Shown: positions 8,204-17,326 of the stretch, in pieces
Numbering within the stretch: position 1 is the first letter of the stretch
Layout of the letters: the number at the start of each line of letters is the position of its first letter
Assembly (NCBI RefSeq): GCF_000294655.1
Contig: NZ_CAHP01000020.1
Span: 90,751-154,750 of the forward strand
DNA from: Magnetospirillum molischianum DSM 120
GTDB lineage: Bacteria > Pseudomonadota > Alphaproteobacteria > Rhodospirillales > Magnetospirillaceae
DNA length: 64,000 bases
Direction: 5' to 3'
Position numbers and translations under genes: made by a program
The notes under the pieces: generated by a model
The model's input: only the letters and a program-made list of their open reading frames with translations
What the model was told of the DNA's origin: nothing
Database searches by the model: none

Positions 8204-9132
8204 GATGCGGTGGATGTCGGCTGATCGCTGAAAATGTCGGTCAGCCGTCCCCGCAGCCATAACGAGGCGGGATCTTCATCCATGTTCGCGTGCCAGTACA
8301 TCACGGCGTCAAGGTCGGGAATCTTCAACGGCAGCGGCAGCAGAAGGTTGTCGAAGGCGAGGTTGGCGACCTGCGCATAGCGGCCCGGCATCGTCAGTAA
8401 CAGATCGGTCTGGCTGACGACCCGGCAGGCGGCGAAATAATGCTGGCAGCGCAGTTTGACCTCACGGCGCAGGCCCAGCCGGTTCAGTTCGAAATCCTCG
8501 ATTCCCGGTCCCTTGCGGCGCGATGAGACCATGACATGTCCCTGGGCGAGGAAACTGTCGAGGCTAAGATTGCCTGCGGCAATATGCGGGTGGCCGCGCC
8601 GTGCCACCACGGTCAGCGGGTCGCGGACTACCCGCAACTGGTTGATTTCGTCGCCGACGGGGAAGGGGATGTCCATGGCCAGATCGATTGATCCCCTCCG
8701 CAATTCGGCTTCGATCTCGGTCCGGTCGGTTCGAACGCTGTGGATCGCGATCAGCGACCCGGTTTTTTCCAATTGCTCCATCAGGGGGGGCAGGACGCTC
8801 GATTCAAACACGTCCCGCAGCGCCAGCCGGAACACCCGCCGGTCGGCGGCCGGGTCGAAGGTCCGCTCCTCCGTCAGCGATCCCAGCGACTGCAACGCGG
8901 TGCGGACCGGCGTGATGATCTGACGGGCCAACGGGGTCGGGACCATTGCGGCGCCTTGACGCACAAATAGCTGATCCTGGAAGACGTCGCGCAGCCGGGC
9001 GAGGGCGTGGCTGACCGCGGGTTGGGTCAGATTGAGCTTCTGGCTGGCGCGGGTGATGTTGCCTTCCTCGAAGATCGCACTGAGAACCACCAACAGATTC
9101 AGGTCGTAACGGCGATAATGCGGGATGCTCAT
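8191..9132 (-). CDS. LysR-type transcriptional regulator
   Basis: A 313-residue regulator with the N-terminal winged HTH (ITRASQKLNLTQPAVSHALARLR, about residues 26-48) and a C-terminal LysR substrate-binding domain. It is transcribed away from the APH kinase gene at 9330. LysR proteins usually control the divergent neighbour and respond to a pathway metabolite. I therefore infer it governs the kinase and the envelope module downstream, and possibly the dehydrogenase operon too. The effector is unknown. Confidence 0.9.
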   Translation of the reverse strand: MSIPHYRRYDLNLLVVLSAIFEEGNITRASQKLNLTQPAVSHALARLRDVFQDQLFVRQGAAMVPTPLARQIITPVRTALQSLGSLTEERTFDPAADRRVFRLALRDVFESSVLPPLMEQLEKTGSLIAIHSVRTDRTEIEAELRRGSIDLAMDIPFPVGDEINQLRVVRDPLTVVARRGHPHIAAGNLSLDSFLAQGHVMVSSRRKGPGIEDFELNRLGLRREVKLRCQHYFAACRVVSQTDLLLTMPGRYAQVANLAFDNLLLPLPLKIPDLDAVMYWHANMDEDPASLWLRGRLTDIFSDQPTSTASQAI

Positions 9133-9329
9133 ATTGCACCATGAAGTACATTCAATTGATTCATTTCCAGCAAACCGTAACCTGTAGCAATCCAGTCAGC
9201 AAGGGATGTCAAAAAATCCCGGCGGATCTGGCTCGGTCAATTGCCCCGAGCGGCATAAGGCTGAGAAAGATAATAATAAAGCCGAAAAAACGGCTCTGAA
9301 TGATAAAAGCTTCTGGGAGGGAGCACGTA
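9133..9329. promoter_or_regulatory. Divergent promoter region between LysR regulator and APH kinase
   Basis: This AT-rich 197-base gap is where a LysR regulator would be expected to bind. A near-palindromic ATTCAATTGATT lies close to the lysR start (about 9150-9161) and could be part of an operator. Later, GCCG/CGGC flank an A run near 9281-9295 as a weak hairpin. I see a sigma-54-like TGGCTCG...TTGC but with 11 instead of 10 bases between GG and GC, so I do not call it. Confidence 0.35.
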
Positions 9330-10394
9330 ATGTTGATTGCCGACCGGCCGGGTGCTGTTCGACCACGGGAAGAATTTGACCTTGTGCGTCTTGATGCCTT
9401 TATCAAGGCAATTGACCCTACCCTTGAGGGCGAGCCGAAATCGTATCAGTTCTCTGGTGGCGCTTCGAATCTGACCTATCTGGTCTCTTATCCAAATCGC
9501 GATTTTATTTTGCGCAGACCGCCCTTTGGTCGCAAGGCCAAATCGGCTCACGATGTTTTGCGCGAAGCGGCGCTGTTGCAGGCGATCCGTCCGGTTTTTC
9601 CTTACGTCCCGACCATCGTCGCCAGCAGCGACGATGAGACGGTGATAGGTGGCCCGTTCGTGGTGATGGAGCGGTTGATTGGCTTCATTCCCCGCCATGA
9701 TCTGCCCGAAGGAATGAGTTTATCGCCCGATCAGGCGCACACTTTGTGCCGCAATATGACCGACCGGCTGATCGAACTGCATGCAATAGATCCGCAAGCG
9801 GTGGGCCTCGGCGGACTCGGCAAGGGGCAAGGCTATGTCCGTCGCCAGATCGAAGGGTGGAGCGGCCGGTTCCGCGATGCCCGGACCCCCGATACGGCCG
9901 ATTTCGAGGCGGTAATGGCTTGGTTGGTGGCGTCGGAGCCAGCCGAACGCGCCACTCGTCTGATCCATAACGATTACAAGATGGACAATATCGTCTTCTC
10001 TACCAGTGATCCGTCATCGATCGTCGGCGTGCTGGATTGGGAGATGGCGACTCTGGGCGATCCGCTGATGGATCTTGGGTCGTCGCTGGCTTACTGGGTG
10101 CAGGCTGACGATGACGGCGAAATACAGGCGATCCGTCGCCAGCCGTCCCATCTGCCGGGGATGATGAGCCGGGACGAGATCGTTGATTATTACTGTCGGA
10201 AGACCGGGCTGACTCTCGATCGATTCGATTTTTATCTGATCTTCGGGACGTTCCGCCTCGCGGTGATCGCCCAGCAAATCTACGCCAGATATTGCGCCGG
10301 TCATGCCGCCAATCCCGACTTCGCGGGCTTTGGCCATGCGGTCAATATCCTGGAGCGCCGTTGCCTTTCCCTGATCGACCGGGCCGGTTTTTAA
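9330..10394 (+). CDS. APH-family kinase, ACAD11 N-terminal-domain-like (LvaA-like)
   Basis: A 354-residue aminoglycoside-phosphotransferase-fold protein. The ATP-binding part has FSGGASNLTYLV and ILRRPPFG; the catalytic loop is HNDYKMDN (His213-Asn-Asp215) and the metal-binding Asp236 lies in LDWEMATLGDP. This is the pattern of the ACAD10/11 kinase domain and of LvaA, which phosphorylate the hydroxyl of 4-hydroxyacyl-CoA, and not of drug-resistance enzymes. The start at 9330 has GGGAGGGAG at a good distance; an ATG at 9300 would add ten residues. Together with the ACAD at 4616 it would rebuild a split ACAD11. Confidence 0.85.
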   Translation: MLIADRPGAVRPREEFDLVRLDAFIKAIDPTLEGEPKSYQFSGGASNLTYLVSYPNRDFILRRPPFGRKAKSAHDVLREAALLQAIRPVFPYVPTIVASSDDETVIGGPFVVMERLIGFIPRHDLPEGMSLSPDQAHTLCRNMTDRLIELHAIDPQAVGLGGLGKGQGYVRRQIEGWSGRFRDARTPDTADFEAVMAWLVASEPAERATRLIHNDYKMDNIVFSTSDPSSIVGVLDWEMATLGDPLMDLGSSLAYWVQADDDGEIQAIRRQPSHLPGMMSRDEIVDYYCRKTGLTLDRFDFYLIFGTFRLAVIAQQIYARYCAGHAANPDFAGFGHAVNILERRCLSLIDRAGF

Positions 10395-10508
10395 GAAACA
10401 TTTTGGGTGATCTTCGCATGTGATCCGACGCCGCGCCGCGCGGTTCTGTTGGCATGCGGTGAGTGGGAGAGTGTGGATCTATAAATAATATTAAGGCGGG
10501 GAGCGGAT

Positions 10509-12320
10509 ATGAAGATCGAACCGAAAATAAACGGAAAGTCTTATGTGAAGCCCTTGGTGCGGACGGCGACAGCCCTTTGCTGTCTGACCGGGTGGAGCGT
10601 AACGGCGCGGGCGGACGATTTCTCCTTGGGTAACGGGTATGAAGGACGATGGAGCCTCGACCTGTCGGTTGGAGCGTCAATGCGAACCCGAAATCCCGAT
10701 CCGGGCCTGATCTCACGCGGTAACGGCGGTAAGGTCGATGGCGGTCAGCATGACGATGGCAATCAGAACTTCCGGGCCGGCGACTTCTATTCCGCCTTGG
10801 GCAAGGCGATCGGCGAAGTCGAATTGCGTAAGGATCAGTTCGGCGTCTTCGGTCGGGTCAAGGGTTGGTACGATTATATCGGCCGCAACCAGAACACGTC
10901 CTTCGGCGATGCCGCGAACGGCTATAGCCGCAGCCCGATCAACGACGGACATTTTTATCCGGCATCGAAATTCTCAGGCGTCGAACTGCTGGACGCCTAT
11001 GGCTACGGTACTTTCGATCTGGCCGACGATACCCCGCTGAAGGTGAAGATCGGCAAGCATGTCGTGAATTGGGGCGAAAGTACCTTCATCCCCGGCGGTA
11101 TCAATCAGTACGGAATCGTCGATGTCGGCGCGGCGCGGCGTCCCGGTGCCCAGGTCAAGGAAGTGTTGCTCCCCATTCCGCAGATTTCGGCCAATCTGGG
11201 TCTGGATAACGGCATCAGCTTTGAAGCGTTCTATCAGTTTACGTGGGAGCGATCGGTTCTGGACGGGTGCGGCACCTTCTGGAGCGCCTCGGACTATCTC
11301 AATTGTTCGAACGTGATCACGATGACGCCGGCGAATTTTGCCGATCCCACCGCATTCAATGGCATCCGTGCTTTGGGTGGTGCCAATACGAAAATGGCCA
11401 ACGGCGGCAACCGCTATCCTGGCGATATCGGGCAGTGGGGCGCCAACATCCACTATTACAACACCGATATCGGCACGGATTTTGGTTTGTATTACGCGCA
11501 ATATCATGCGCGGACGCCGTTCTTCAGCTTTATCCGAAGCCCCAGCAATATCGCCGGATCGATCTATAGGGGCGCGCGTTCCGCCGAATATTACTGGAAC
11601 TATGACGCCGAGAATATTCGTGTGGTGGGGGCCAGCGCGGCGGGTGATATCGCGGGTTGGTCGGTGTTCGGCGAGGCGAGCGGATCGTTCGGTGTGCCGG
11701 TTCAGATCAATACCAACGATCTTGGCAACGGCATGATCAGCCGGGCTGGACCGATGGCTTTCCTCAATGGTGCCAGTGCTGGCACGGTGGTTGATGGCTA
11801 TGACCGCAAGAACAAGTTCCAGATTCAGGTTTCGACCGTCAAAACCTTCTCCAACGTCGCTTCGGCCGACGAGTTCAAGGTAATCGGCGAAATCGGCTAT
11901 CAGCACTGGTCGGGGATCGGCGATCCCAACACCTCGCGCCGCTATGGCCGCGATCCGATGTTCGGTCAGGCCGGGACCGCGACGATGGCCTGCACCAACA
12001 CCAACACCTCTTATTGCGAGAATGAGGGGTTTGCCACCAGTGACGCCCTTGGCTACCGCATCCAGTTGTCGCTGACCTACAACAACCTTCTGCTCGGCGG
12101 CAACGTGACGCCTCGGTTGTTCTGGTCCCATGACGTTTCGGGCTATTCGGCCGACAACACCTTCGTCGAGGACCGGATGAATCTGGGCCTGGGAGTGCGG
12201 GCCGAGTGGAACAAGATGTACTACGCCGACCTTAGCTACAGCACCTACAACCGAGACGCCAAATACGATCCCTACCGCGATCGCGACTTCGTGTCGCTGG
12301 TCACCGGTGTGACGTTCTGA
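10509..12320 (+). CDS. DUF1302 family outer-membrane barrel protein
   Basis: A 603-residue exported protein. A signal peptide (about residues 1-35, cleaved after TARA) is followed by a protein rich in alternating aromatic and polar segments and ending ...RDFVSLVTGVTF. The terminal Phe is typical of outer-membrane beta-barrels. Length and composition fit DUF1302. Members often sit beside DUF1329 and RND genes and are suspected to move hydrophobic compounds across the outer membrane; no transport substrate is established here. GGGGAG precedes the ATG. It is 115 bases after the kinase and begins the four-gene envelope module. Confidence 0.85.
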   Translation: MKIEPKINGKSYVKPLVRTATALCCLTGWSVTARADDFSLGNGYEGRWSLDLSVGASMRTRNPDPGLISRGNGGKVDGGQHDDGNQNFRAGDFYSALGKAIGEVELRKDQFGVFGRVKGWYDYIGRNQNTSFGDAANGYSRSPINDGHFYPASKFSGVELLDAYGYGTFDLADDTPLKVKIGKHVVNWGESTFIPGGINQYGIVDVGAARRPGAQVKEVLLPIPQISANLGLDNGISFEAFYQFTWERSVLDGCGTFWSASDYLNCSNVITMTPANFADPTAFNGIRALGGANTKMANGGNRYPGDIGQWGANIHYYNTDIGTDFGLYYAQYHARTPFFSFIRSPSNIAGSIYRGARSAEYYWNYDAENIRVVGASAAGDIAGWSVFGEASGSFGVPVQINTNDLGNGMISRAGPMAFLNGASAGTVVDGYDRKNKFQIQVSTVKTFSNVASADEFKVIGEIGYQHWSGIGDPNTSRRYGRDPMFGQAGTATMACTNTNTSYCENEGFATSDALGYRIQLSLTYNNLLLGGNVTPRLFWSHDVSGYSADNTFVEDRMNLGLGVRAEWNKMYYADLSYSTYNRDAKYDPYRDRDFVSLVTGVTF

Positions 12321-12336
12321 GCGCGGGAGACAATCG

Positions 12337-13701
12337 ATGAAGACCATGTTCGTTTTGAAGTCGTTGATCGGCTGCGGCGCTTTGGCTCTGATGTTTGGGG
12401 GCGCGTGCTCGGCCTGGGCGGCGGCGACACCGGAGGAACTGGCGCGGCTGGGCAAGGATCTGACCCCGGTCGGGGCCGAGGTGGCGGGCAATGCCGATGG
12501 GTCGATTCCGGCTTGGACCGGCGGGCTGAAGACTCCGCCGCCCGGTTTCTCTCCCGAGAAAGGCTATATCGATCCTTTCGCCGACGAAAAGCCGCTCTAC
12601 ACCATCACCGCCGCCAATGCCGACAGCTATCAGGATAAGTTGGCGCCAGGCAGCTACGAGATGCTGAAGCGCTATCCGAACACCTTCCGTATGCACGTCT
12701 ATCCCAGCCACCGGACCGCTGTGTTGCCGCAGGTCGAATATGACCGGGTGAAGCAGGAAGCCGGGGCCGCCCAACTGACCCCGTCCGGGACCGGGATCGA
12801 CAATGTGGTCAATTCCACCGTGCCGTTTCCATTGCCGAAAAGCGGTCTTGAGGTGATGTGGAATCACATCCTGCGCTATCGTGGCGGGACGGTTCATCGC
12901 TATTCCAGCATGTTCCCGGTCCAGTCTGGCGGTTCGTTCACTGCGGTCAAGCGCGAGGAATGGCTGGCCTGGGCGGCGGCGCTGGGCAATCCCGATCCCA
13001 ACCGCCACAGCTACTATCTCAATCTGGTGCGCGGTCCCTCCAGCATGGCCGGTGAAGCGCTGTTGGTCCACGATTCCCGCGATCATGCCAAGGATGAACG
13101 CCGGGCCTGGAGCTACAACCCCGGCCTGCGTCGGGTGCTGCGCGCCCCCGAAGTCGCGCACGATGCTCCGGCGCAGAATTCGGATGGACTGGCGACCTCG
13201 GACGATTACGACGGGTTTAACGGCTCACCCGAACGCTTTGACTGGAAGCTGATCGGCAAGAAGGAACTGCTGATCGCCTACAACAATTATCGTTTGAACG
13301 ACCGCTCGCTGAAATATGCCGAGATCATCCAGCCCAACCACCTTAACCAGGATCTGGTCCGTTATGAGCCGCACCGGGTCTGGGTGGTCGAAGGGACGTT
13401 GAAGCCCGGTGCCCGTCACATCTATGCCAAGCGGGTGTTCTATATCGACGAAGATAGCTGGCAGGTCGCCGAGGCCGACGAATATGACGGTCGTGGCGAG
13501 TTGTGGCGGGTGCATATCCTGCACGCCATCCAGTTCTATGACGCCAATGTGCCGTGGATTGCCAACGATGCGGTCTATGATCTTCAGGCGCGGCGCTACA
13601 TCGTCAACGCGATGACCAACGAAGAGAAGCCGACGACGTTCGGCGAGAAGCAAAGCTTCTCGATGTACTCGCCGGATAATCTGCGCCGTGTCGGTAATTA
13701 A
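12337..13701 (+). CDS. DUF1329 family periplasmic protein
   Basis: A 454-residue exported protein with a signal peptide ending near ACSAWAA. The mature N-terminus (LGKDLTPVGAEVAGNADGSIPAW) and the later WKLIGKKELLIAYNNY and GTLKPGARHIYAKRVFYIDED segments are typical of DUF1329. The family has a fold related to the lipoprotein carriers LolA/LolB, consistent with shuttling a lipid-like molecule across the periplasm; this role is an inference. It is 16 bases after DUF1302 and overlaps the next gene by 14 bases, so the four envelope genes are probably translated together. Confidence 0.86.
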   Translation: MKTMFVLKSLIGCGALALMFGGACSAWAAATPEELARLGKDLTPVGAEVAGNADGSIPAWTGGLKTPPPGFSPEKGYIDPFADEKPLYTITAANADSYQDKLAPGSYEMLKRYPNTFRMHVYPSHRTAVLPQVEYDRVKQEAGAAQLTPSGTGIDNVVNSTVPFPLPKSGLEVMWNHILRYRGGTVHRYSSMFPVQSGGSFTAVKREEWLAWAAALGNPDPNRHSYYLNLVRGPSSMAGEALLVHDSRDHAKDERRAWSYNPGLRRVLRAPEVAHDAPAQNSDGLATSDDYDGFNGSPERFDWKLIGKKELLIAYNNYRLNDRSLKYAEIIQPNHLNQDLVRYEPHRVWVVEGTLKPGARHIYAKRVFYIDEDSWQVAEADEYDGRGELWRVHILHAIQFYDANVPWIANDAVYDLQARRYIVNAMTNEEKPTTFGEKQSFSMYSPDNLRRVGN

Positions 13702-14905
13702 GACGCTTGCCGGGCCGGAGGCGGGGAGGGAACTCCCCGCGTTCGCTCCGTCGGGGAGGACGCCGCCTCACCGGGCCGTCCCGTCCCTGTTGGGATGTCT
13801 TGCCGTTGCCATTCTGATTGCTGCGGGTGCCATGCCCGCCCACGCCGAAAGGATCGATCTGGCGACCTTGCCTGCGTTCAAGACGCCGAAGGCGGCGCGG
13901 GCGCTCAGTCTCTCGGTCGTCAATGTTGACGCACGGTTGGTCGCGGTCGGCGAGCGCGGAATCGTGGTCTATTCCGACGATAACGGCGCGACCTGGACTC
14001 AGGCCGAGGTGCCGGTGTCGGTGACCTTGACCGCCGTGACCTTTCCCACCGCGACCGATGGGTGGGCGGTCGGGCATGACGGCGTGATCCTGCACAGCGC
14101 CGACCGCGGGCAAACCTGGTCGGTTCAGTTCGACGGCACCCGAGCCGCCGCCGCTGTACAGCACGATGCCGAACGCCGTGTTGCCCTGGCCCGTGCCCGC
14201 GCCGAATCCGCTCCGGCTAAGGATGAAGCGGCGGCCGCTGCCCTCGATCTGGCGGAAACCGCCCTTGACGATGCCAGCGCCGGGGTTCGGTTCGCTCCGT
14301 CTCGGCCATTCCTGGCGGTTGCTTTCAAGGATGCACGGTTCGGGCTGGCCGTCGGTTCGTTCGGCCAGATCTTCCGAACCAAGGATGGCGGCGAGAGCTG
14401 GGTCTATTTGGGCGACCGCATCGACAATCTGGAGCGACTGCATTACGGCGCGGTGGCGTTCGACGAGTCCGGTGTGATCGTGGTGGCGGGTGAAGGGGGG
14501 CGGATCACCCGCTCTACCGACGGCGGCGAGCATTGGACCGTCTCGGCTTTGTCCGAGCGCGGGACGATCATCGGTCTGCGCCGGGTCGGATCGGCGCTAC
14601 TGGCCTTTGGCGGTGGCGGTCGGGTCTATCGTTCGGACGATGATGGCGCGACCTGGAAACGAAGCGCCACCTGCACCGGGAAGACCCTGGTTACTGGTCT
14701 GGTCCAGGCGGACAGCGTTCTGCTGTACGATTCCGGCGGTTCCGCGCTGATCAGTGGCGATGGCGGAGCCAGTTGGGTCTGTCCCGCCGCCGAGGCCGAA
14801 TCGTCGCCCCGGCCGGTCGCCGCGATTGCCGCCACCGCTGACGGCCGGATCGTGCTGGCCGGGCCGGGCGGCGTGCGCGTGAGGGATATCGTCACCGCGC
14901 GATGA
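13688..14905 (+). CDS. YCF48/BNR-repeat beta-propeller protein
   Basis: A 405-residue exported protein. After a long n-region and a hydrophobic segment (about 33-53, ending MPAHA) come repeated bladed motifs such as SDDNGATW, SADRGQTW, TKDGGESW, STDGGEHW and SDDDGATW. This is the Asp-box/YCF48 pattern of a six- or seven-bladed propeller. A heptad-like Ala/Arg-rich insert (about residues 150-190) may form a helical hairpin. The GTG start lies inside the DUF1329 gene. Propellers of this type commonly accompany DUF1302/DUF1329/RND modules and probably scaffold the envelope complex. Confidence 0.8.
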   Translation: MSVIKTLAGPEAGRELPAFAPSGRTPPHRAVPSLLGCLAVAILIAAGAMPAHAERIDLATLPAFKTPKAARALSLSVVNVDARLVAVGERGIVVYSDDNGATWTQAEVPVSVTLTAVTFPTATDGWAVGHDGVILHSADRGQTWSVQFDGTRAAAAVQHDAERRVALARARAESAPAKDEAAAAALDLAETALDDASAGVRFAPSRPFLAVAFKDARFGLAVGSFGQIFRTKDGGESWVYLGDRIDNLERLHYGAVAFDESGVIVVAGEGGRITRSTDGGEHWTVSALSERGTIIGLRRVGSALLAFGGGGRVYRSDDDGATWKRSATCTGKTLVTGLVQADSVLLYDSGGSALISGDGGASWVCPAAEAESSPRPVAAIAATADGRIVLAGPGGVRVRDIVTAR

Positions 14906-14927
14906 TCTTGAGTCGAAGGGAATGCTT

Positions 14928-17312
14928 ATGACTGCCGCCGAGACCCGCATTCGTACTGATACCGACCCTGATCTGCTCCATCACCACACTGCCCACGCCA
15001 TTGAGGTCTGGGTCGAGAATCTGCTGTTCCGCTTCCGTCCGCTGATTCTGGTGGTGATGGGAATCGCGTCGCTGGTCTTTGCCTATCTCGCCACCGGGCT
15101 GACCGCCGATGCCAGTTTCCAGAAGATGGTTCCTGCGGGGCATCCCTATATCGCCAACACTCTCAAGTATGAAAGCGAGTTGCGACCTCTTGGCAATGTC
15201 GTTCGCATCGCCGTCGAAGCGGTGGACGGCGACATCTATTCAAAGGATTTCCTGGAAACTCTGCGGAAAGTCACCGACGAGGTTTTCTATATCCCCGGCG
15301 TCGATCGCGGCAATCTGAAGTCGCTGTGGACTCCCAACGTGATGTGGTACGAGGTCACCGAGGAAGGGATGCGTAACGGCGTCATCGTGCCTCAGGGGTT
15401 CGATGGGTCGGAGCGGATGCTGGCCGAGGTTCGCACCAACGTCTTGCGTTCGGGGCGGGTCGGCAGCCTGGTTGCCTCGGATCACCGCTCGGCGGTGGTT
15501 CTGGCCCCATTGCTTGAAATCGATCCCCAGACCGGGGCCAAGCTCGATTACGGCCGCTTCTCCGAACAGCTTGAGCAAAAGGTGCGCGATCGCTTTCAGG
15601 ATGGAACGGTTCGCATCCATATCACCGGCTTTGCCAAGATCGTCGGCGACCTGATTGCCGGAGCCCAGGTCATCCTGCTTTTCTTTGGCGTCACCTTCGT
15701 CCTGACCACGGCCTTGCTGTTCTGGTATTCGCGCTGTTTGCGCAGCACCCTGGTCACGGTGTTCTGCTGCGGGCTGGCGGTGCTGTGGCAGTTGGGCATC
15801 GTTCGGTTGCTGGGGTTCGGTCTCGACCCCTATTCGATCCTGGTGCCGTTCTTGACCTTCGCGATCGGGGTCAGCCATGCGGTGCAGAATATCAACACGA
15901 TGGCCAGCATGCGGGCCGCCGGTCATTCGACCCTGGAAGCGGCCAAGGTCACCTTCCGCCTGTTGTTCGTGCCTGGGTCGATCGCGCTGGTCTGCGACGC
16001 CGTTGGCTTTTCGACCTTGCTGGTGATCCAGATCGGGGTCATCCAGGAATTGGCGATCAGCGCCAGCATCGGTGTCGCGGTTGTGATCATCACCAAGATG
16101 CTGTTGTTGCCGGTATTGATGTCCTATGTCGGCGTGGGAGAGCGGGCAATCGCCGATCAGCGCGCCAAGGCGCGTCGGCAGCCGCGCCGGATCGCGTTTC
16201 TGATCGCGCAGGCGGCCAAGCCGCGGTGGGCTGCTGTCGCGGTCGGGGTAGCGCTGGCGCTGCTGGTTGGCGCCCACGTCGCCGGGCGCGATCTCAAGAT
16301 CGGAGACCTTGATCCCGGAGCGCCGGAATTACGAGCCGACTCCCGCTATAACCGCGACGTCGCCTTCTTTGCCGCTCATTACGCCACCAGTCCCGACGTC
16401 TTCGTCGCGATGGTGCGAACCGCATCCGGCGAGTGCGGTTCCTATCCGGTGGCGGCTCTGATCGATCGCTATCAGTGGGAAATGGAAAGCGTGCCGGGGG
16501 TGGAATCTTCCGCCTCGATGGTCGATGCGATGAAAAAATCGATCTCCGGAACCAATGGCGGTGACTTGCGCTGGTCTGCGATCAGCCGGGACCGCTATGT
16601 CTCGAACGCCGTCTACAAGATGATCCCGCCCGAGCTGCATAACAGCGACTGCTCGATGGTGCCGGTGATGCTCTATCTGACCGATCACAAGGCCGAGACC
16701 CTGACCCGCGTGATCGAAGCGTCCGAAAAATTTGCGGCCCGAGCCAACACTCAGGACATTCAGATCTTGCTCGCCGCAGGCACTGCCGGGATTGAAGGGG
16801 CGACCAACATCGTTATCAAAAGCGCAGAGCGAACGATGTTGTTCCTGGTCTATGGCATCGTCGCGATCTTGCTGTTGTGGGAGTTCCGCTCCTGGCGGGT
16901 GGTGGTGGCGATCATGTTCCCGCTCTACATCACCTCGGTGCTGTGCGAGGCGATCATGGCCCAGTTGGGATTGGGGGTGAAAGTCGCGACTTTGCCGGTG
17001 ATCGCTCTCGGGGTCGGTATCGGTGTCGATTACGGTATCTATATCTATAACCGGCTGGAATCGTATCTGGAAAATGGGCTGTCCTTGCCCGACGCCTATG
17101 TGGAGACTCTGAAAACAACGGGTACGGCGGTGGCGATGACCGGGGTAACCCTGGCGATCGGGGTGATGAGTTGGGTTTTCTCCGATATCAAGTTCCAGGC
17201 TGACATGGGGTTGTTGCTGACCTTCATGTTCCTGTGGAACATGATGGGCGCTATCGTGCTGATCCCGGCGGTGATGGCGCTGTTGCAACGCCGATCCCCC
17301 CACCCCGTGTGA
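14928..17312 (+). CDS. RND/MMPL-family transporter
   Basis: A 794-residue inner-membrane pump with two repeats, each of one helix, a large periplasmic loop and five clustered helices. The first helix is near residues 30-55. The second repeat begins near residue 425. Such HpnN/MMPL-like proteins move lipids, hopanoids or other hydrophobic molecules using the proton gradient. The start at 14928 has AAGGG seven bases upstream; an ATG six bases earlier is too close to that site. It follows the propeller gene by 22 bases. Transport direction and substrate are not visible in sequence. Confidence 0.88.
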   Translation: MTAAETRIRTDTDPDLLHHHTAHAIEVWVENLLFRFRPLILVVMGIASLVFAYLATGLTADASFQKMVPAGHPYIANTLKYESELRPLGNVVRIAVEAVDGDIYSKDFLETLRKVTDEVFYIPGVDRGNLKSLWTPNVMWYEVTEEGMRNGVIVPQGFDGSERMLAEVRTNVLRSGRVGSLVASDHRSAVVLAPLLEIDPQTGAKLDYGRFSEQLEQKVRDRFQDGTVRIHITGFAKIVGDLIAGAQVILLFFGVTFVLTTALLFWYSRCLRSTLVTVFCCGLAVLWQLGIVRLLGFGLDPYSILVPFLTFAIGVSHAVQNINTMASMRAAGHSTLEAAKVTFRLLFVPGSIALVCDAVGFSTLLVIQIGVIQELAISASIGVAVVIITKMLLLPVLMSYVGVGERAIADQRAKARRQPRRIAFLIAQAAKPRWAAVAVGVALALLVGAHVAGRDLKIGDLDPGAPELRADSRYNRDVAFFAAHYATSPDVFVAMVRTASGECGSYPVAALIDRYQWEMESVPGVESSASMVDAMKKSISGTNGGDLRWSAISRDRYVSNAVYKMIPPELHNSDCSMVPVMLYLTDHKAETLTRVIEASEKFAARANTQDIQILLAAGTAGIEGATNIVIKSAERTMLFLVYGIVAILLLWEFRSWRVVVAIMFPLYITSVLCEAIMAQLGLGVKVATLPVIALGVGIGVDYGIYIYNRLESYLENGLSLPDAYVETLKTTGTAVAMTGVTLAIGVMSWVFSDIKFQADMGLLLTFMFLWNMMGAIVLIPAVMALLQRRSPHPV

Positions 17313-17326
17313 AGGAGACGTTCGCG

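Noticed and set aside
9220-9245. Sigma-54-like TGGCTCG...TTGC upstream of the APH kinase
   Set aside because: GG and GC are 11 bases apart instead of 10, which normally abolishes RpoN recognition.
10974-12491. 505-codon minus-strand frame opposite DUF1302
   Set aside because: Antisense shadow of a long coding gene; rich in His, Arg and Gln with no family features.
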